Positions 9,051 to 19,159 of a stretch of 64,000 nucleotides of DNA are shown here, one piece after another; position 1 is the first letter of the stretch, and each line of letters opens with the position of its first letter. A model generated the notes under the pieces. It was not told the DNA's origin, did not search any database, and was given only the letters and a program-made list of their open reading frames with translations. The translations under genes and the position numbers were made by a program. The DNA is taken from NCBI GenBank assembly GCA_027972325.1, contig JAPMOS010000118.1:17501-81500 (forward strand), in the 5' to 3' direction. The DNA is from Paratrimastix pyriformis (Eukaryota > Preaxostyla > Paratrimastigidae).

Positions 9051-9360
9051 GTCCCCGTGTCCCAGTCCCCGTGTCCCAGTCCCAGTCCCAGTCCCAGCCC
9101 CAGTCCCAGTCCCAGTCCCGGTCCCGGTCCCAGTCCCAGTCCCAGTCCCAGTCCCCGTCCCGCGTCCCCGTCCCGCGTCCCGCGTCCCGCGTCCCGCGTC
9201 CCGCGTCCCGCGTCCCGCGTCCCGCGTCCCGCGTCCCGCGTCCCCGTCCCGCGTCCCCGTCCCGCGTCCCCGTCCCGCGTCCCCGTCCCGCGTCCCCGTC
9301 CCGCGTCCCAGTCCCGCGTCCCAGTCCCGCGTCCCAGTCCCGCGTCCCAGTCCCGGTCCC
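9047..9360 (+). repeat. Hexamer/heptamer satellite, right part
   Basis: CCAGTC blocks, then CCCGCGT heptamers (about 9,165-9,245), then mixed units. It continues the satellite at 7,240-7,552 beyond the inserted LINE. Confidence 0.9.
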
Positions 9361-9465
9361 CTCGAGATCTATGAGTTGGCGGTGGCAACGAAAATCCACG
9401 GACCAACACCACGACCGCCGGCAGGGTGGAGCGTCGAAGATGTGCGACTGAACATGATGTCACGC
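9360..9465 (+). repeat. Direct repeat flanking the satellite/LINE block, right copy
   Basis: Near-identical to parts of 7,075-7,220 and ending in the same TGCGACTGAACATGATGT. It marks the right edge of the duplicated block. Confidence 0.85.
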
Positions 9466-10560
9466 CGGTCTGCTGTTCTCCTCTTCCTCGTTGTTCGACC
9501 CCTCAATTTTGCGTGTCCACCACCGGTCGCCGACACTTTTTGTCCAGCACGCTTGCCGGACTCTTGGGGGTTGCGGATCCAGCATGCATGCTCGACCTTG
9601 CAGAAGAGTGGAATGTCGATCGCCAGCCGGTCCGCTTGTTTCTCGCTCTCGCTCTCGCTGTCCCCCTTTTTCTGCTTTGTCGCCTCAACGTGCCATCTCT
9701 CGCGCCCATTGCCTCTACGCGGCGACCACTGATGAGAACGTGAGACCGCGGCCAGCCGGCCTCGTGGGGAAGGTGGCGGTCCCCCGGCCCACACGGTCTG
9801 ATGCCCGATCCCTCTCCTTCGTGTCTCATTTATTCCCCCCCCCCCCCCCTCCCCCCCTCCCCCCCCCCCTCCCCCCTACGTAGCCCTCTTGGGTGGTGAC
9901 ATCCTTTTTTCTCGGGACACTCCTAGTCCAACTCGACACCCATCCCTGATGCAGACTGGGTCCAGCCAATCGTATGGTCTGTTGCTCTGGTTGGATGTGT
10001 GTCAGTGTGTCAGTGTGTCAGTGTGTCTGTGTCAGTGCGTACGTGTGTCCGGTCCGTGTGTGTGTCTGCGTGTGTGTCTGTGTCTTTGTGTCTGTCTGTG
10101 TCTTTGTATCTGTGTATGTGGTGTCGGAACCCTGCGAGAACATGATGTCAATCCCATCTCATAGAAAAAACAAAAAGTCTCCCAACAACCCGAAAACCCC
10201 GCAAAAAATAGTTCATACATATACATTGTCCTCCGCCTCTTCCGGGTCCCGCGAAGCTTGTGGATGGGCCCTGCGCCAAAAAGCCATGCAGGCCTGTTCA
10301 CGGAGCGCGACCGCGGCCAGCTGGAAGGACAAGCACCCCGTCGTCCCCCTCGGTTTACTTGGTCTGTGCCTGTCCTTCGCCACCACACCCCAGCGACACC
10401 ACCACCGATCATCACCACCAAACATAGACCTTGCTGCGCCCAGCTTGCCAGGATTTCACGCAGAAGTCGCGAGGGCTTCCTGGTGGTTAAGGCATCGCCG
10501 TCGAGAGCAGCAAAGGAGAGGCCTGGCAGGGGAAAAAACATGGGTGAGTGTGAGTGAGAA
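9466..10560. other. No recognisable gene; homopolymer and GT-rich tracts
   Basis: It contains a long C tract (9,836-9,880) and a TGTGTC/TGTCAG simple repeat (about 9,996-10,125). Frames on both strands are open for 100-200 codons but show no motif I recognise. Confidence 0.5.
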
Positions 10561-10584
10561 GGGAGAGCGACACAGACAATCCGG

Positions 10585-12794
10585 CGCCATGGACCTGAGT
10601 CGGGACAAGGCCACATAGATCTGAGCGTGCCCCCCGAACAGTTGGCTGAAAAGCGGATGACGGGACTTTTGGGTGGTCTTCGAAGGGCAGACCTCCTGGA
10701 AAGGTCCATCAGGACCCGAGAAAATGACTGTCCCTGCACCTGAAACAACGAAAGACACGACAAAGGGACACATAAGATGGCACTTTTGTGGCAGAGCAGA
10801 AAGGGTGCACAACGAACCTTATGTACGGTCACGGCATAGGCTGGACGCAGGGGGAGCTGGGTGAAGAAGATATGTGCCATGCTTCCGCCACGCTGGACCT
10901 GTGGTGGCGAGTGACAGCCGACGGTCCGCGAGGAAGTGCGGTGATTCAGGGGAGCAGGTACCCCTCCCCCACCCCCGAGCCCGACCATCTCGCCACTCCG
11001 AAAGCAGACCGGTGCTGTGAACTCTTCGATCAGAACCAGCTGGGGAGGGCATCCCGGGCGCACCGCAATCTCGGGGGGCGGAGGGACACGCCAACTTCCA
11101 CCCACGCCCTCTCGGAATTCGACCTGAAAAAGGATGATGGAAAAAATCTGCGAGACGGGAAGCAGACCCAGGCTTGGCTGATGGCAACTCCGGGAGGTCG
11201 GAGGGTTTTGTCGATCGTCGTGACTGGGTAGGGGCCGCCAATGTTGACAGTGGTTGCGGAAGAAGCGGTGGCTTCGGGCGGGTTCACGGCCCAACCCCAC
11301 AGGATTCCGATGGCCCCATTCACGAGGCCCTCGGACACCGACAAGTTGACCTGGAGCATCACCTTCATCTGCAGCACAACGAGGCGGTGTGAGTGACATC
11401 GGGAGTCATCGGTGTTGGGAAGACAGACGCCGGTCACCAGGTGAAGCAACAGAGGAATGCGGGACTCTTTCCGGAGGCTTTTGAGACAACTGTCCAGCGT
11501 GCGATCATTGACGGGAGACGAGCAGCTCAGCCGCATCTCGGACCAGCTTTCGTCGTTGCCTTTGGCGGCCAACACCTGGGCGGAAGTGGGAGAGAATGCA
11601 GTGCGTCGAGGAAGTTCGGGCGCTGAGGTCCTACCCGGATCCAAAAAAACGTAGGGTTGCAGACTTGCAGGGTGCTTTCGTTGAATTGATCCACCCGTTC
11701 CTTGAGACCGGCGAGGCCAATCCAGTCATCAGGAACGGCACTTGGGATGAGGTGGTGTGAGCAAGGATTGGTGGACCGCCACAAGCGCAGACCAAGCCGG
11801 TTCGGAAACCTTGAGGGGCATGAAGTAGCGGTTGATCTGCTCCGGGGTGAAGGTCCCGGTCCGGAATTGGTTTAGGAGCGTAACGAAGACGTTCTCCTGC
11901 TCCTGCCTGTGGTTCTGTTTGAGCTCGATGTAGGCAGTGCATTCCCGAAGCTGGGCCTCCAGCGCGAGCACGGTGTCCCCCACCGGGGGCAACTTTGGCG
12001 GCACATATGGGTGGTGGGGCCTCGATGAGAAGACAAGAACAAACCCGCAAACCCACGCCCAGACCTGGTAGAAATCCCCGAACATGACGGTGTCGAGACC
12101 CCCAAAAATCTCCTGTCCGCCCCAGTCGAATTCGTGCGCAGTCCGGAGCCTCCGGAGGCGTTCGTCAATCTGCCCCATGGCAGCAACGCCGATCATGGAG
12201 ATCTGTATGTGGTGCGATGAGGTAAAAACATCGAGAGAGCCAAGGCCGGGGGATGGCAGACTTCATCGAAGATCACGGCTCGGCACCGTTGCTTGTAGAA
12301 GCGCGTGAGCGGCTCTTGGACCTCACCTTTGAGGTACTGGAAGGGTCGACCTGGACCAGCGGGGATCAGGCCCAGTGCCATAAAGTAGGTGGCAGCGTCG
12401 GGAATGAGACTGGCCGCGATCCCGGTTGGGGTCATGACCGCGACCCGGGAACCAGGCCACCCGGGTTCCTCGTATTGCTGCTCGAGGAACTCACTGGCGA
12501 AAGAGGAAGGGGGGATCATAGGGGGCAAAGAAAATCCCCAACGGACCGGACCACCTTGAGGACGAAGGTTTTTCCGCAACCGGCCCCTCCGGTCACCATG
12601 AGGCGAAGTTGTTCGTGTGGACCACCGGCTGAGGTTGAGAGGAAGAGCAAGAGAGAAATCGAGCCATGTTGTTCCTGACAACAACATCCAAACAAACCTT
12701 TGCGTCTGTTGAAGAAGTCCTGCAGGTAGGCCAAAACTTGGCACTGTGAGGAATAAGTCCGTCGTATCCTCGGACTTCCTGAACCCCCTCTCAC
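10585..12794 (-). CDS. Pif1-like 5'-to-3' DNA helicase with small introns
   Basis: Motifs appear in the correct order on the minus strand. Walker A VTGGAGCGKTFVLK lies at about 12,560-12,600, Walker B AVIFDEV at about 12,262-12,285, and GDFYQ/LPPVGD at about 12,075 and 11,980. ELKQNHRQ is near 11,910, VMLQVNLSVSEGLVNGA at about 11,310-11,365, PLRPAYAVTVHK at about 10,818-10,860 and IYVALSRLRS at about 10,595-10,625. Two introns can be read exactly: 11,993-12,064 (72 bp) joins GDFYQ to LPPVGD, and 10,740-10,817 (78 bp) joins VHK to VQGQSF; both are GT-AG. Pif1 enzymes unwind DNA and G-quadruplexes, and relatives occur in Helitrons. No Rep nuclease is visible, so host versus mobile origin is open. 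A repeat shared with 27 kb lies immediately upstream and supplies the first codons seen, so the true 5' end is missing or displaced. Confidence 0.75.
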
Positions 12795-12966
12795 CGGTTA
12801 CGGTCCTGCTGTCAGGACACCATCATGTGGAGTTTGGCAGTATCTTCAGGTTACACCGAACTTGAAAGATTAAATAATTAGTTTCAAGATAAATTATTTC
12901 GCAAGAAAAGTTAGTCTTACTCTCCCTGGCGTACCTGCCTTACTCCCGCATTTTTTCGGCGGTGCA
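12753..12966 (+). repeat. Dispersed element end shared with 27.1-27.6 kb
   Basis: Bases 12,753-12,834 match 27,497-27,576 almost perfectly, and 12,808-12,966 match 27,089-27,246. It contains the stem-loop AAGTCCG/CGGACTT (12,755-12,777) and a hairpin GTCCTG-CTGT-CAGGAC. In both places it abuts a piece of a Pif1/Helitron-type helicase gene. Confidence 0.85.
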
Positions 12967-13838
12967 CTCAAGCGGTTTTCTGAAGGTTACACTTTGAACG
13001 TTGTTCTGCGTTTACCGACGCCACAGCCTGTGGCGTCTTGTGCTTGGGTCGTTATGTTTTTGGGCCGGCTCTCGTTTTCCTCGGCTGCGGCCAAGTCTGG
13101 TTGGAGAGCATCTGATATCGGCCTCTGGCAACCACTTGTTGGACTTCTCGAAACACTTCTATGACGATGGAGCAGCTGCTCCGGCCCTCGCGGTCCCTCC
13201 TCCTCCTTTTCCTGGACGGCTTTGGAGGATTTCTCTGCATTGCCAAGGCGGCCTTGCTGGCTTTGGCCCGTCGCTGGGCTGGGCGCTCTGGTTCTTTTTC
13301 ATTGTTTCGAGGTTTGTCCTAATCTTTTTTGTTTTTTCCCTTTGGTTGCGATGATTGGGCCGCGACCTTGGTCGCCTGGCCATACTGATCCGTTGGGAAC
13401 GCGTGCACTCTTGGGTGGCGGTTCCGTTTGGATTCGGGCGGTTTTGGGGCTGGCCTTATCGGCCATGCTGCGCTTCGGGCGCTCCCTACCGCACTGCACT
13501 CTTGGTGCAGCTCGAGCTCTGGCGCCGACCTGGCTGACGAGCAGGTCTTGGCGGTGGCTCATGACTTTAATTACCGGACCCTCAATTGGGCGACGGTTTG
13601 AGCGGCTAGGCTTTTCAGTCTCCGCTTGGGTCCCTCGACGACAATCCCTGTTTGGGGTTTTTCTTCGTTGGTATTTTCGGGCATTATTCCGTTGAGGAAA
13701 TAGATTGAAGTGCCCTCTCTTTTTCCCTTCTCGTTGATTGCTGTTTAATAAATTAAACGGCTGTTTTCGCGAGAGTCGGGAGGATGAATTGGTCCCCTCC
13801 CACAAGACGGGCAGGAAAAACGGAAAATGGGGAGAGCG
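12967..13838. other. No recognisable gene
   Basis: T/G-rich sequence with unconvincing open frames. AATAAA at about 13,747 could be a polyadenylation signal, but no gene ending there is recognised. Confidence 0.4.
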
Positions 13839-14212
13839 CGAAAGGGGGATTTCAGAAGGTGTGGTGAAGAAAGTTGCTGGGAGACTGCGAAGACGGTGCG
13901 GGCTTAGGGAAATCTACGCGAATGACTGCAGACTGGCAGCAGAGCTGGGGATTGTGGATGAAGAGACCCAGAAGGAGATTGGGAGTGAACTGGGTGGACT
14001 GCGGAGAACTATACTTGTAGCGATCAAGCAACGGAAGAAGAACGAGAAGAACGAGGAAGGGATGGGCGCGAGCCGACCCATGGACCACTTGGGGCGTTCC
14101 TTCTTGCGAGCTTGTCTCGCGGGGAGGGCGGACCGGGAGGTCTATGTTACCCGCGGGCTTCGGCCCGATAACGGACTCGGCGTAAGCCGGGAAGTATCAC
14201 ACACACACACAC
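13839..14212 (+). mobile_element. Family-A LINE 3' end (array copy 1)
   Basis: It encodes the C-terminus of ORF3 (GISEGVVKKVAGRLRRRCG, then DEETQKEIGSELGGLRRT), then the 3' UTR with the TTCG hairpin at 14,154-14,167 and a (CA)n tail. A 45-bp deletion relative to copy 3 removes the ORF3 stop and the first UTR palindrome, so the frame runs on through the UTR. Not functional. Confidence 0.8.
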
Positions 14213-14658
14213 GTCGTGATGAGGAGAATCCACGACAGCTTGGAGGAGGTACCGTGAGGGACCGTCACCCTATCGATGGCGATCACCGCCCAGCCGCCAA
14301 GAAGGAGCGGTCCAAGTCGCCTTCCAATCCATTTGCGGCACCTGCGGCACCACGCCCACTCGCCCCCACGGCGAATCCTTTCGCTCGGGGTGCACCCACG
14401 CCCGCACCTGCCCCTGTGCCTGTTGTTCATGCCCCTGCCCCTGCCCCTGCCCCTGCCCCTGCCCCTGCCCCTGCCCCTGCCCCTGCCCCTGCCCCTGCCC
14501 CTGCTGTCCCTGCTGTCCCTGCTGTCCCTGCTGTCCCTGCTGTCCCTGCTGTCCCTTCCCGTGCTGGTGTGTCTCTGTTGCCTGTGTCTGTGTCTGTGGC
14601 TCGCGCTGCCGCTTCGCCTGACCCTGCTACGGCCCCGCCTCGCAAGATTGGCCTCCGC

Positions 14659-16112
14659 CCCCCCGGTTGAAGTCTCGGCGTTGCACGTTCCCTTTGCTCC
14701 GCGTTCTGCCCGTTTCTGGCCATGGAGATCGCCACTGAGCATGACGAGCTCAGTAAGGACGATTCCAACTTTATTATGGATCACGCCGAGATCCAAAGTC
14801 GTGACGACCCTATGGTAGAGTATCTTCAAGATGAGTTGGGTCGGCATCTGTGGTCCCCCTCTTCAGCTCCATTGGACAAGCTCTCTCCTTGGATGCGTTT
14901 GGAGCTTATGAAGCTCTTCAGTTCATTGGTCGTCAATGAGCACCGTGCTCCACGCTATGAGATCATCGAACGCACGGTGCACATGCTGCTGGAGGACAAT
15001 CCGAAGAAGCAGCCTGAAGCGATCAGCCAGTTTATTTTCCAACTTCTTGGGGCTTTATTGTTCCAGCAATCGAATGTGCGAACTTTCGACTGCCACGTGC
15101 CACAAGAATCATCGCGCGGCTCGTCTGTGGACAAACACCGCACACCGCCAGAACGAGTCCTCCTATCTGTTGGGGAGACTACATACCGTGGTCCAAAGCA
15201 ACTTGGAGGTGGAGGTGGAACTCGCCACCCGATCATCGATGGCGATCGTCCAGCGGGGAAGAAGGAGAGAGCCCGTTCCCCTTCTTCGAGCAATCCATTT
15301 GCCTCTTCCGCTGCCCCAAGAGCACCTCTCACCTTGGCGAACCCATTCGCCAAGCCGGCACCTGTTCCGGCTCCGACTTCATCTCATGCTCCGGCTTTTG
15401 CGCCTGCGCCTGCACCTGCACCTGCACCTGCACCTGCACCTGCACCTGTTGCTGCCCCTGTTGTTGCTGCCCCTGTTGCTGCCCCTGTTGCTGCCCCTGT
15501 TGCTGCCTCTGTTGTTGCTGGTGTGTCCCCTTTGTCTGCTGTGCCTGCTGCGCCCGCTCGTGCTACCTCGACGCCCGACCATGCCGCTTCTGCCGTGCCT
15601 CCGAAGATTAGCCTCTCCGACCTCTCGCCTGTTGCCAACCGTGGGCCTTTGGGAAGGGAGCAACGTGTGTGGGGGTGGTGGATTCAGGGGCCCGTGCGCC
15701 TGTCCTACCGAGGTGGTAGGTCATGGTGGATGGGTTCCGCCCCCCCCTCAGGCTGGGTTCGGGAATATTTTTCGTTCTAACTGTTCTTGTCTTTTGCTTC
15801 CTTCGCCCCCTTTCATTGTTCCTCGTGTCCCGTGTCTCAGTGTTGGATCCTTTTGTCCCCCCCCCTTGCCCCGTTCTTTCTTTTGATGTTCCTTCTGTTT
15901 GCTGTCAAGTGTTTGAACGATTCTGTTTCCTGGCGACATTCCAGTCTCTCTCTTTCCCGCCATGCCGTCTGTGCGCCTACCCCTGAGGGGGTGTAGGTCG
16001 GCATGTTACCCGCCGGTTTCGACCGGATGAACGGATTTTCTTCTGTTTCAGTTTTCTGTGTTTTGCGCGCAGTTACTGGCAGTCGAAATAGTATCACAAC
16101 AACAACAACAAC
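14659..16112 (+). mobile_element. Family-B ORF-bearing short retroelement, complete with target duplication
   Basis: The element is 1,454 bp long and flanked by the 11-bp target duplication TTGGCCTCCGC (14,648-14,658 and 16,113-16,123). It has a C-run at the 5' end, one ORF, an untranslated 3' part with a CCTACCCC/GGGGTGTAGG hairpin and the TTCG hairpin CCGGTTTCGACCGG (16,013-16,026), and a (CAA)n tail. The same site is uninterrupted in array copy 3 (20,573-20,583), which fixes both ends. It encodes no endonuclease or reverse transcriptase, so it is non-autonomous. Confidence 0.85.
14722..15780 (+). CDS. ORF1-like protein of family B (NPF motifs, Pro/Ala repeats)
   Basis: 352 residues, intact. 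Residues 1-115 are predicted helical and acidic (EIATEHDELSKDD, LSPWMRLELMKLFSSLVV, AISQFIFQLLGALLFQQ). Residues ~155-215 contain KQLGGGGG, IIDGDRPAGKKERARSPS and two NPF motifs. A tract of Ala-Pro then Ala-Pro-Val repeats follows. The last ~55 residues (SDLSPVANRG, GPVRLSYRGGRSWWMGS, SGWVREYFSF) are conserved with family C. No zinc knuckle or RRM is seen. By analogy with the mammalian half-L1 (HAL1) elements, it may be an RNA-binding ORF1-type protein retained by a passenger element; that role is inferred. The ATG follows GCC and is the first in frame. Confidence 0.7.
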   Translation: MEIATEHDELSKDDSNFIMDHAEIQSRDDPMVEYLQDELGRHLWSPSSAPLDKLSPWMRLELMKLFSSLVVNEHRAPRYEIIERTVHMLLEDNPKKQPEAISQFIFQLLGALLFQQSNVRTFDCHVPQESSRGSSVDKHRTPPERVLLSVGETTYRGPKQLGGGGGTRHPIIDGDRPAGKKERARSPSSSNPFASSAAPRAPLTLANPFAKPAPVPAPTSSHAPAFAPAPAPAPAPAPAPAPVAAPVVAAPVAAPVAAPVAASVVAGVSPLSAVPAAPARATSTPDHAASAVPPKISLSDLSPVANRGPLGREQRVWGWWIQGPVRLSYRGGRSWWMGSAPPSGWVREYFSF

Positions 16113-16551
16113 TTGGCCTCCGCGATCTTTCTCCAGTTGCCAACCGTGGGATTTTGGGAGATGTGCATCGCGAGTGGGGGGGATGGATCGAGGGACCCAA
16201 ACTATCATACCGCTCGATGCGGTGTTGGTGGATGGGGTCCAGACCCCCCTCGGGCTGGCGCAATGAGTACTTTTCGTTCTAACTGTCATCTTGGTTTCCT
16301 TTTTTCGCTTCCCTCGTCACTTTCTTCTGGTTTTCCCGTCCTTTCTTCGCCCCTTCGTCCCCATGTTTGAACGGTTGTGTCTCTGCGGTATTCCAGTCTC
16401 ACTCTCTCCCCCGATGCTCTCCTGTGCTGCCTCCCCTCGGTGGGGTGCAGAGGGCATCTTACCCGCCAGCTTCGGCTGGGTTTCGGTTTTCTGGTTTCTG
16501 TTTCATTCGATTTTTTCGTTTGGTTTAGATCTCAGAATAGTATAGCACACA

Positions 16552-16853
16552 CTTATGGTACTGGGAAGTGGGACGGCACCTGGCTCCTAACTGTAACGGA
16601 GGCAGAGAGGACAGCTATCTATGCGACCAAGGCGAGTGGACCTCCCTGCGCACGTACAATCGTGCGCAGGGAGGTCGTAAGGGTGCGTGCAAAGGGTTTT
16701 GGGTCGATACTTCCCAAAACTACAGTTATACTCTAGGGAACACTCCCGTGTTCCTCGGAGTAGAGAGTATCTCTACTCTTTTGATGTAAGCGTTGCGATT
16801 ATCATCCCCCTCGCGCAATAAAAGAAAAGAAAAAGAACGGAGTACCGGCATTC
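16552..16853 (+). other. Array-unit tail with two perfect hairpins and a poly(A)-like signal
   Basis: Bases 16,641-16,674 form a perfect 14-bp stem (CCTCCCTGCGCACG / CGTGCGCAGGGAGG) with loop TACAAT. Bases 16,758-16,778 form a 9-bp stem (GAGTAGAGA / TCTCTACTC) with loop GTA. AATAAA lies at about 16,817, followed by an A-rich stretch. Two frames are open for 70-120 codons (for example QGEWTSLRTYNRAQGG) but are not recognised. The segment repeats in all three array copies. Confidence 0.6.
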
Positions 16854-17227
16854 CGAAAGGGGGATTTCAGAAGGTGTGGTGAAGAAAGTTGCTGGGAGAC
16901 TGCGAAGACGGTGCGGGCTTAGGGAAATCTACGCGAATGACTGCAGACTGGCAGCAGAGCTGGGGATTGTGGATGAAGAGACCCAGAAGGAGATTGGGAG
17001 TGAACTGGGTGGACTGCGGAGAACTATACTTGTAGCGATCAAGCAACGGAAGAAGAACGAGAAGAACGAGGAAGGGATGGGCGCGAGCCGACCCATGGAC
17101 CACTTGGGGCGTTCCTTCTTGCGAGCTTGTCTCGCGGGGAGGGCGGACCGGGAGGTCTATGTTACCCGCGGGCTTCGGCCCGATAACGGACTCGGCGTAA
17201 GCCGGGAAGTATCACACACACACACAC
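16854..17227 (+). mobile_element. Family-A LINE 3' end (array copy 2)
   Basis: Same content as the fragment at 13,839-14,212, including the deletion around the ORF3 stop. Confidence 0.8.
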
Positions 17228-17685
17228 GTCGTGATGAGGAGAATCCACGACAGCTTGGAGGAGGTACCGTGAGGGACCGTCACCCTATCGATGGCGATCA
17301 CCGCCCAGCCGCCAAGAAGGAGCGGTCCAAGTCGCCTTCCAATCCATTTGCGGCACCTGCGGCACCACGCCCACTCGCCCCCACGGCGAATCCTTTCGCT
17401 CGGGGTGCACCCACGCCCGCACCTGCCCCTGTGCCTGTTGTTCATGCCCCTGCCCCTGCCCCTGCCCCTGCCCCTGCCCCTGCCCCTGCCCCTGCCCCTG
17501 CCCCTGCCCCTGCCCCTGCCCCTGCCCCTGCTGTCCCTGCTGTCCCTGCTGTCCCTGCTGTCCCTGCTGTCCCTGCTGTCCCTTCCCGTGCTGGTGTGTC
17601 TCTGTTGCCTGTGTCTGTGTCTGTGGCTCGCGCTGCCGCTTCGCCTGACCCTGCTACGGCCCCGCCTCGCAAGATTGGCCTCCGC

Positions 17686-19159
17686 CCCCGGTTGAAGTCT
17701 CGGCGTTGCACGTTCCCTTTGCTCCGCGTTCTGCCCGTTTCTGGCCATGGAGATCGCCACTGAGCATGACGAGCTCAGTAAGGACGATTCCAACTTTATT
17801 ATGGATCACGCCGAGATCCAAAGTCGTGACGACCCTATGGTAGAGTATCTTCAAGATGAGTTGGGTCGGCATCTGTGGTCCCCCTCTTCAGCTCCATTGG
17901 ACAAGCTCTCTCCTTGGATGCGTTTGGAGCTTATGAAGCTCTTCAGTTCATTGGTCGTCAATGAGCACCGTGCTCCACGCTATGAGATCATCGAACGCAC
18001 GGTGCACATGCTGCTGGAGGACAATCCGAAGAAGCAGCCTGAAGCGATCAGCCAGTTTATTTTCCAACTTCTTGGGGCTTTATTGTTCCAGCAATCGAAT
18101 GTGCGAACTTTCGACTGCCACGTGCCACAAGAATCATCGCGCGGCTCGTCTGTGGACAAACACCGCACACCGCCAGAACGAGTCCTCCTATCTGTTGGGG
18201 AGACTACATACCGTGGTCCAAAGCAACTTGGAGGTGGAGGTGGAACTCGCCACCCGATCATCGATGGCGATCGTCCAGCGGGGAAGAAGGAGAGAGCCCG
18301 TTCCCCTTCTTCGAGCAATCCATTTGCCTCTTCCGCTGCCCCAAGAGCACCTCTCACCTTGGCGAACCCATTCGCCAAGCCGGCACCTGTTCCGGCTCCG
18401 ACTTCATCTCATGCTCCGGCTTTTGCGCCTGCGCCTGCACCTGCACCTGCACCTGCACCTGCACCTGCACCTGCACCTGCACCTGCACCTGCACCTGTTG
18501 CTGCCCCTGTTGTTGCTGCCCCTGTTGCTGCCCCTGTTGTTGCCCCTGTTGCTGCCTCTGTTGCTGCTGGTGTGTCCCCTTTGTCTGCTGTGCCTGCTGC
18601 GCCCGCTCGTGCTACCTCGACGCCCGACCATGCCGCTTCTGCCGTGCCTCCGAAGATTAGCCTCTCCGACCTCTCGCCTGTTGCCAACCGTGGGCCTTTG
18701 GGAAGGGAGCAACGTGTGTGGGGTGGTGGATTCAGGGCCCGTGCGCCTGTCCTACCGAGGTGGTAGGTCATGGTGGATGGGTTCCGCCCCCCCCTCAGGC
18801 TGGGTTCGGGAATATTTTTCGTTCTAACTGTTCTTGTCTTTTGCTTCCTTCGCCCCCTTTCATTGTTCCTCGTGTCCCGTGTCTCAGTGTTGGATCCTTT
18901 TGTCCCCCCCCCTTGCCCCGTTCTTTCTTTTGATGTTCCTTCTGTTTGCTGTCAAGTGTTTGAACGATTCTGTTTCCTGGCGACATTCCAGTCTCTCTCT
19001 TTCCCGCCATGCCGTCTGTGCGCCTACCCCTGAGGGGGTGTAGGTCGGCATGTTACCCGCCGGTTTCGACCGGATGAACGGATTTTCTTCTGTTTCAGTT
19101 TTCTGTGTTTTGCGCGCAGTTACTGGCAGTCGAAATAGTATCACAACAACAACAACAAC
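17686..19159 (+). mobile_element. Family-B element (array copy 2)
   Basis: 1,474 bp between target duplications TTGGCCTCCGC at 17,675-17,685 and 19,160-19,170. It was duplicated with the array rather than inserted independently, since the site is identical. Confidence 0.85.
17747..18766 (+). pseudogene. Family-B ORF1-like protein, C-terminus frameshifted
   Basis: Same protein as at 14,722-15,780 with four more Ala-Pro units. A shorter G-run near 18,718 shifts the frame after REQRVWG. The conserved end (LSYRGGRSWWMGS and EYFSF) is then read in another frame, and this frame stops at 18,766 with unrelated residues. Confidence 0.7.

Larger units (their letters stand above)
14213..16551 (+). mobile_element. 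Family-C ORF-bearing short retroelement, split by a family-B insertion
   Basis: It begins directly after the (CA)n tail of the family-A fragment, in the middle of its own ORF, so it is 5'-truncated. The coding part carries HPIDGDHRPAAKKER, two NPF motifs, a long (Ala-Pro)n tract and Ala-Val-Pro repeats up to RKIGL. It is then interrupted at 14,659-16,112 and resumes DLSPVANRGILG. The 3' part has the TTCG hairpin CCAGCTTCGGCTGG (16,466-16,479) and ends ATAGTATAGCACACAC. Confidence 0.75.
13839..16853 (+). repeat. Copy 1 of a ~3-kb tandem unit
   Basis: The unit runs from GAAAGGGGGATTTCAG to ACGGAGTACCGGCA. In order it holds a family-A LINE 3' end, a family-C element interrupted by a family-B element, and a 300-bp tail segment with hairpins. 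It is about 3,015 bp long and lacks a 45-bp stretch near the ORF3 stop that copy 3 retains. Confidence 0.9.

Noticed and set aside
10585-12794. Complete Helitron
   Set aside because: The helicase motifs are clear, but no Rep (HUH) nuclease and no Helitron-type ends could be seen.
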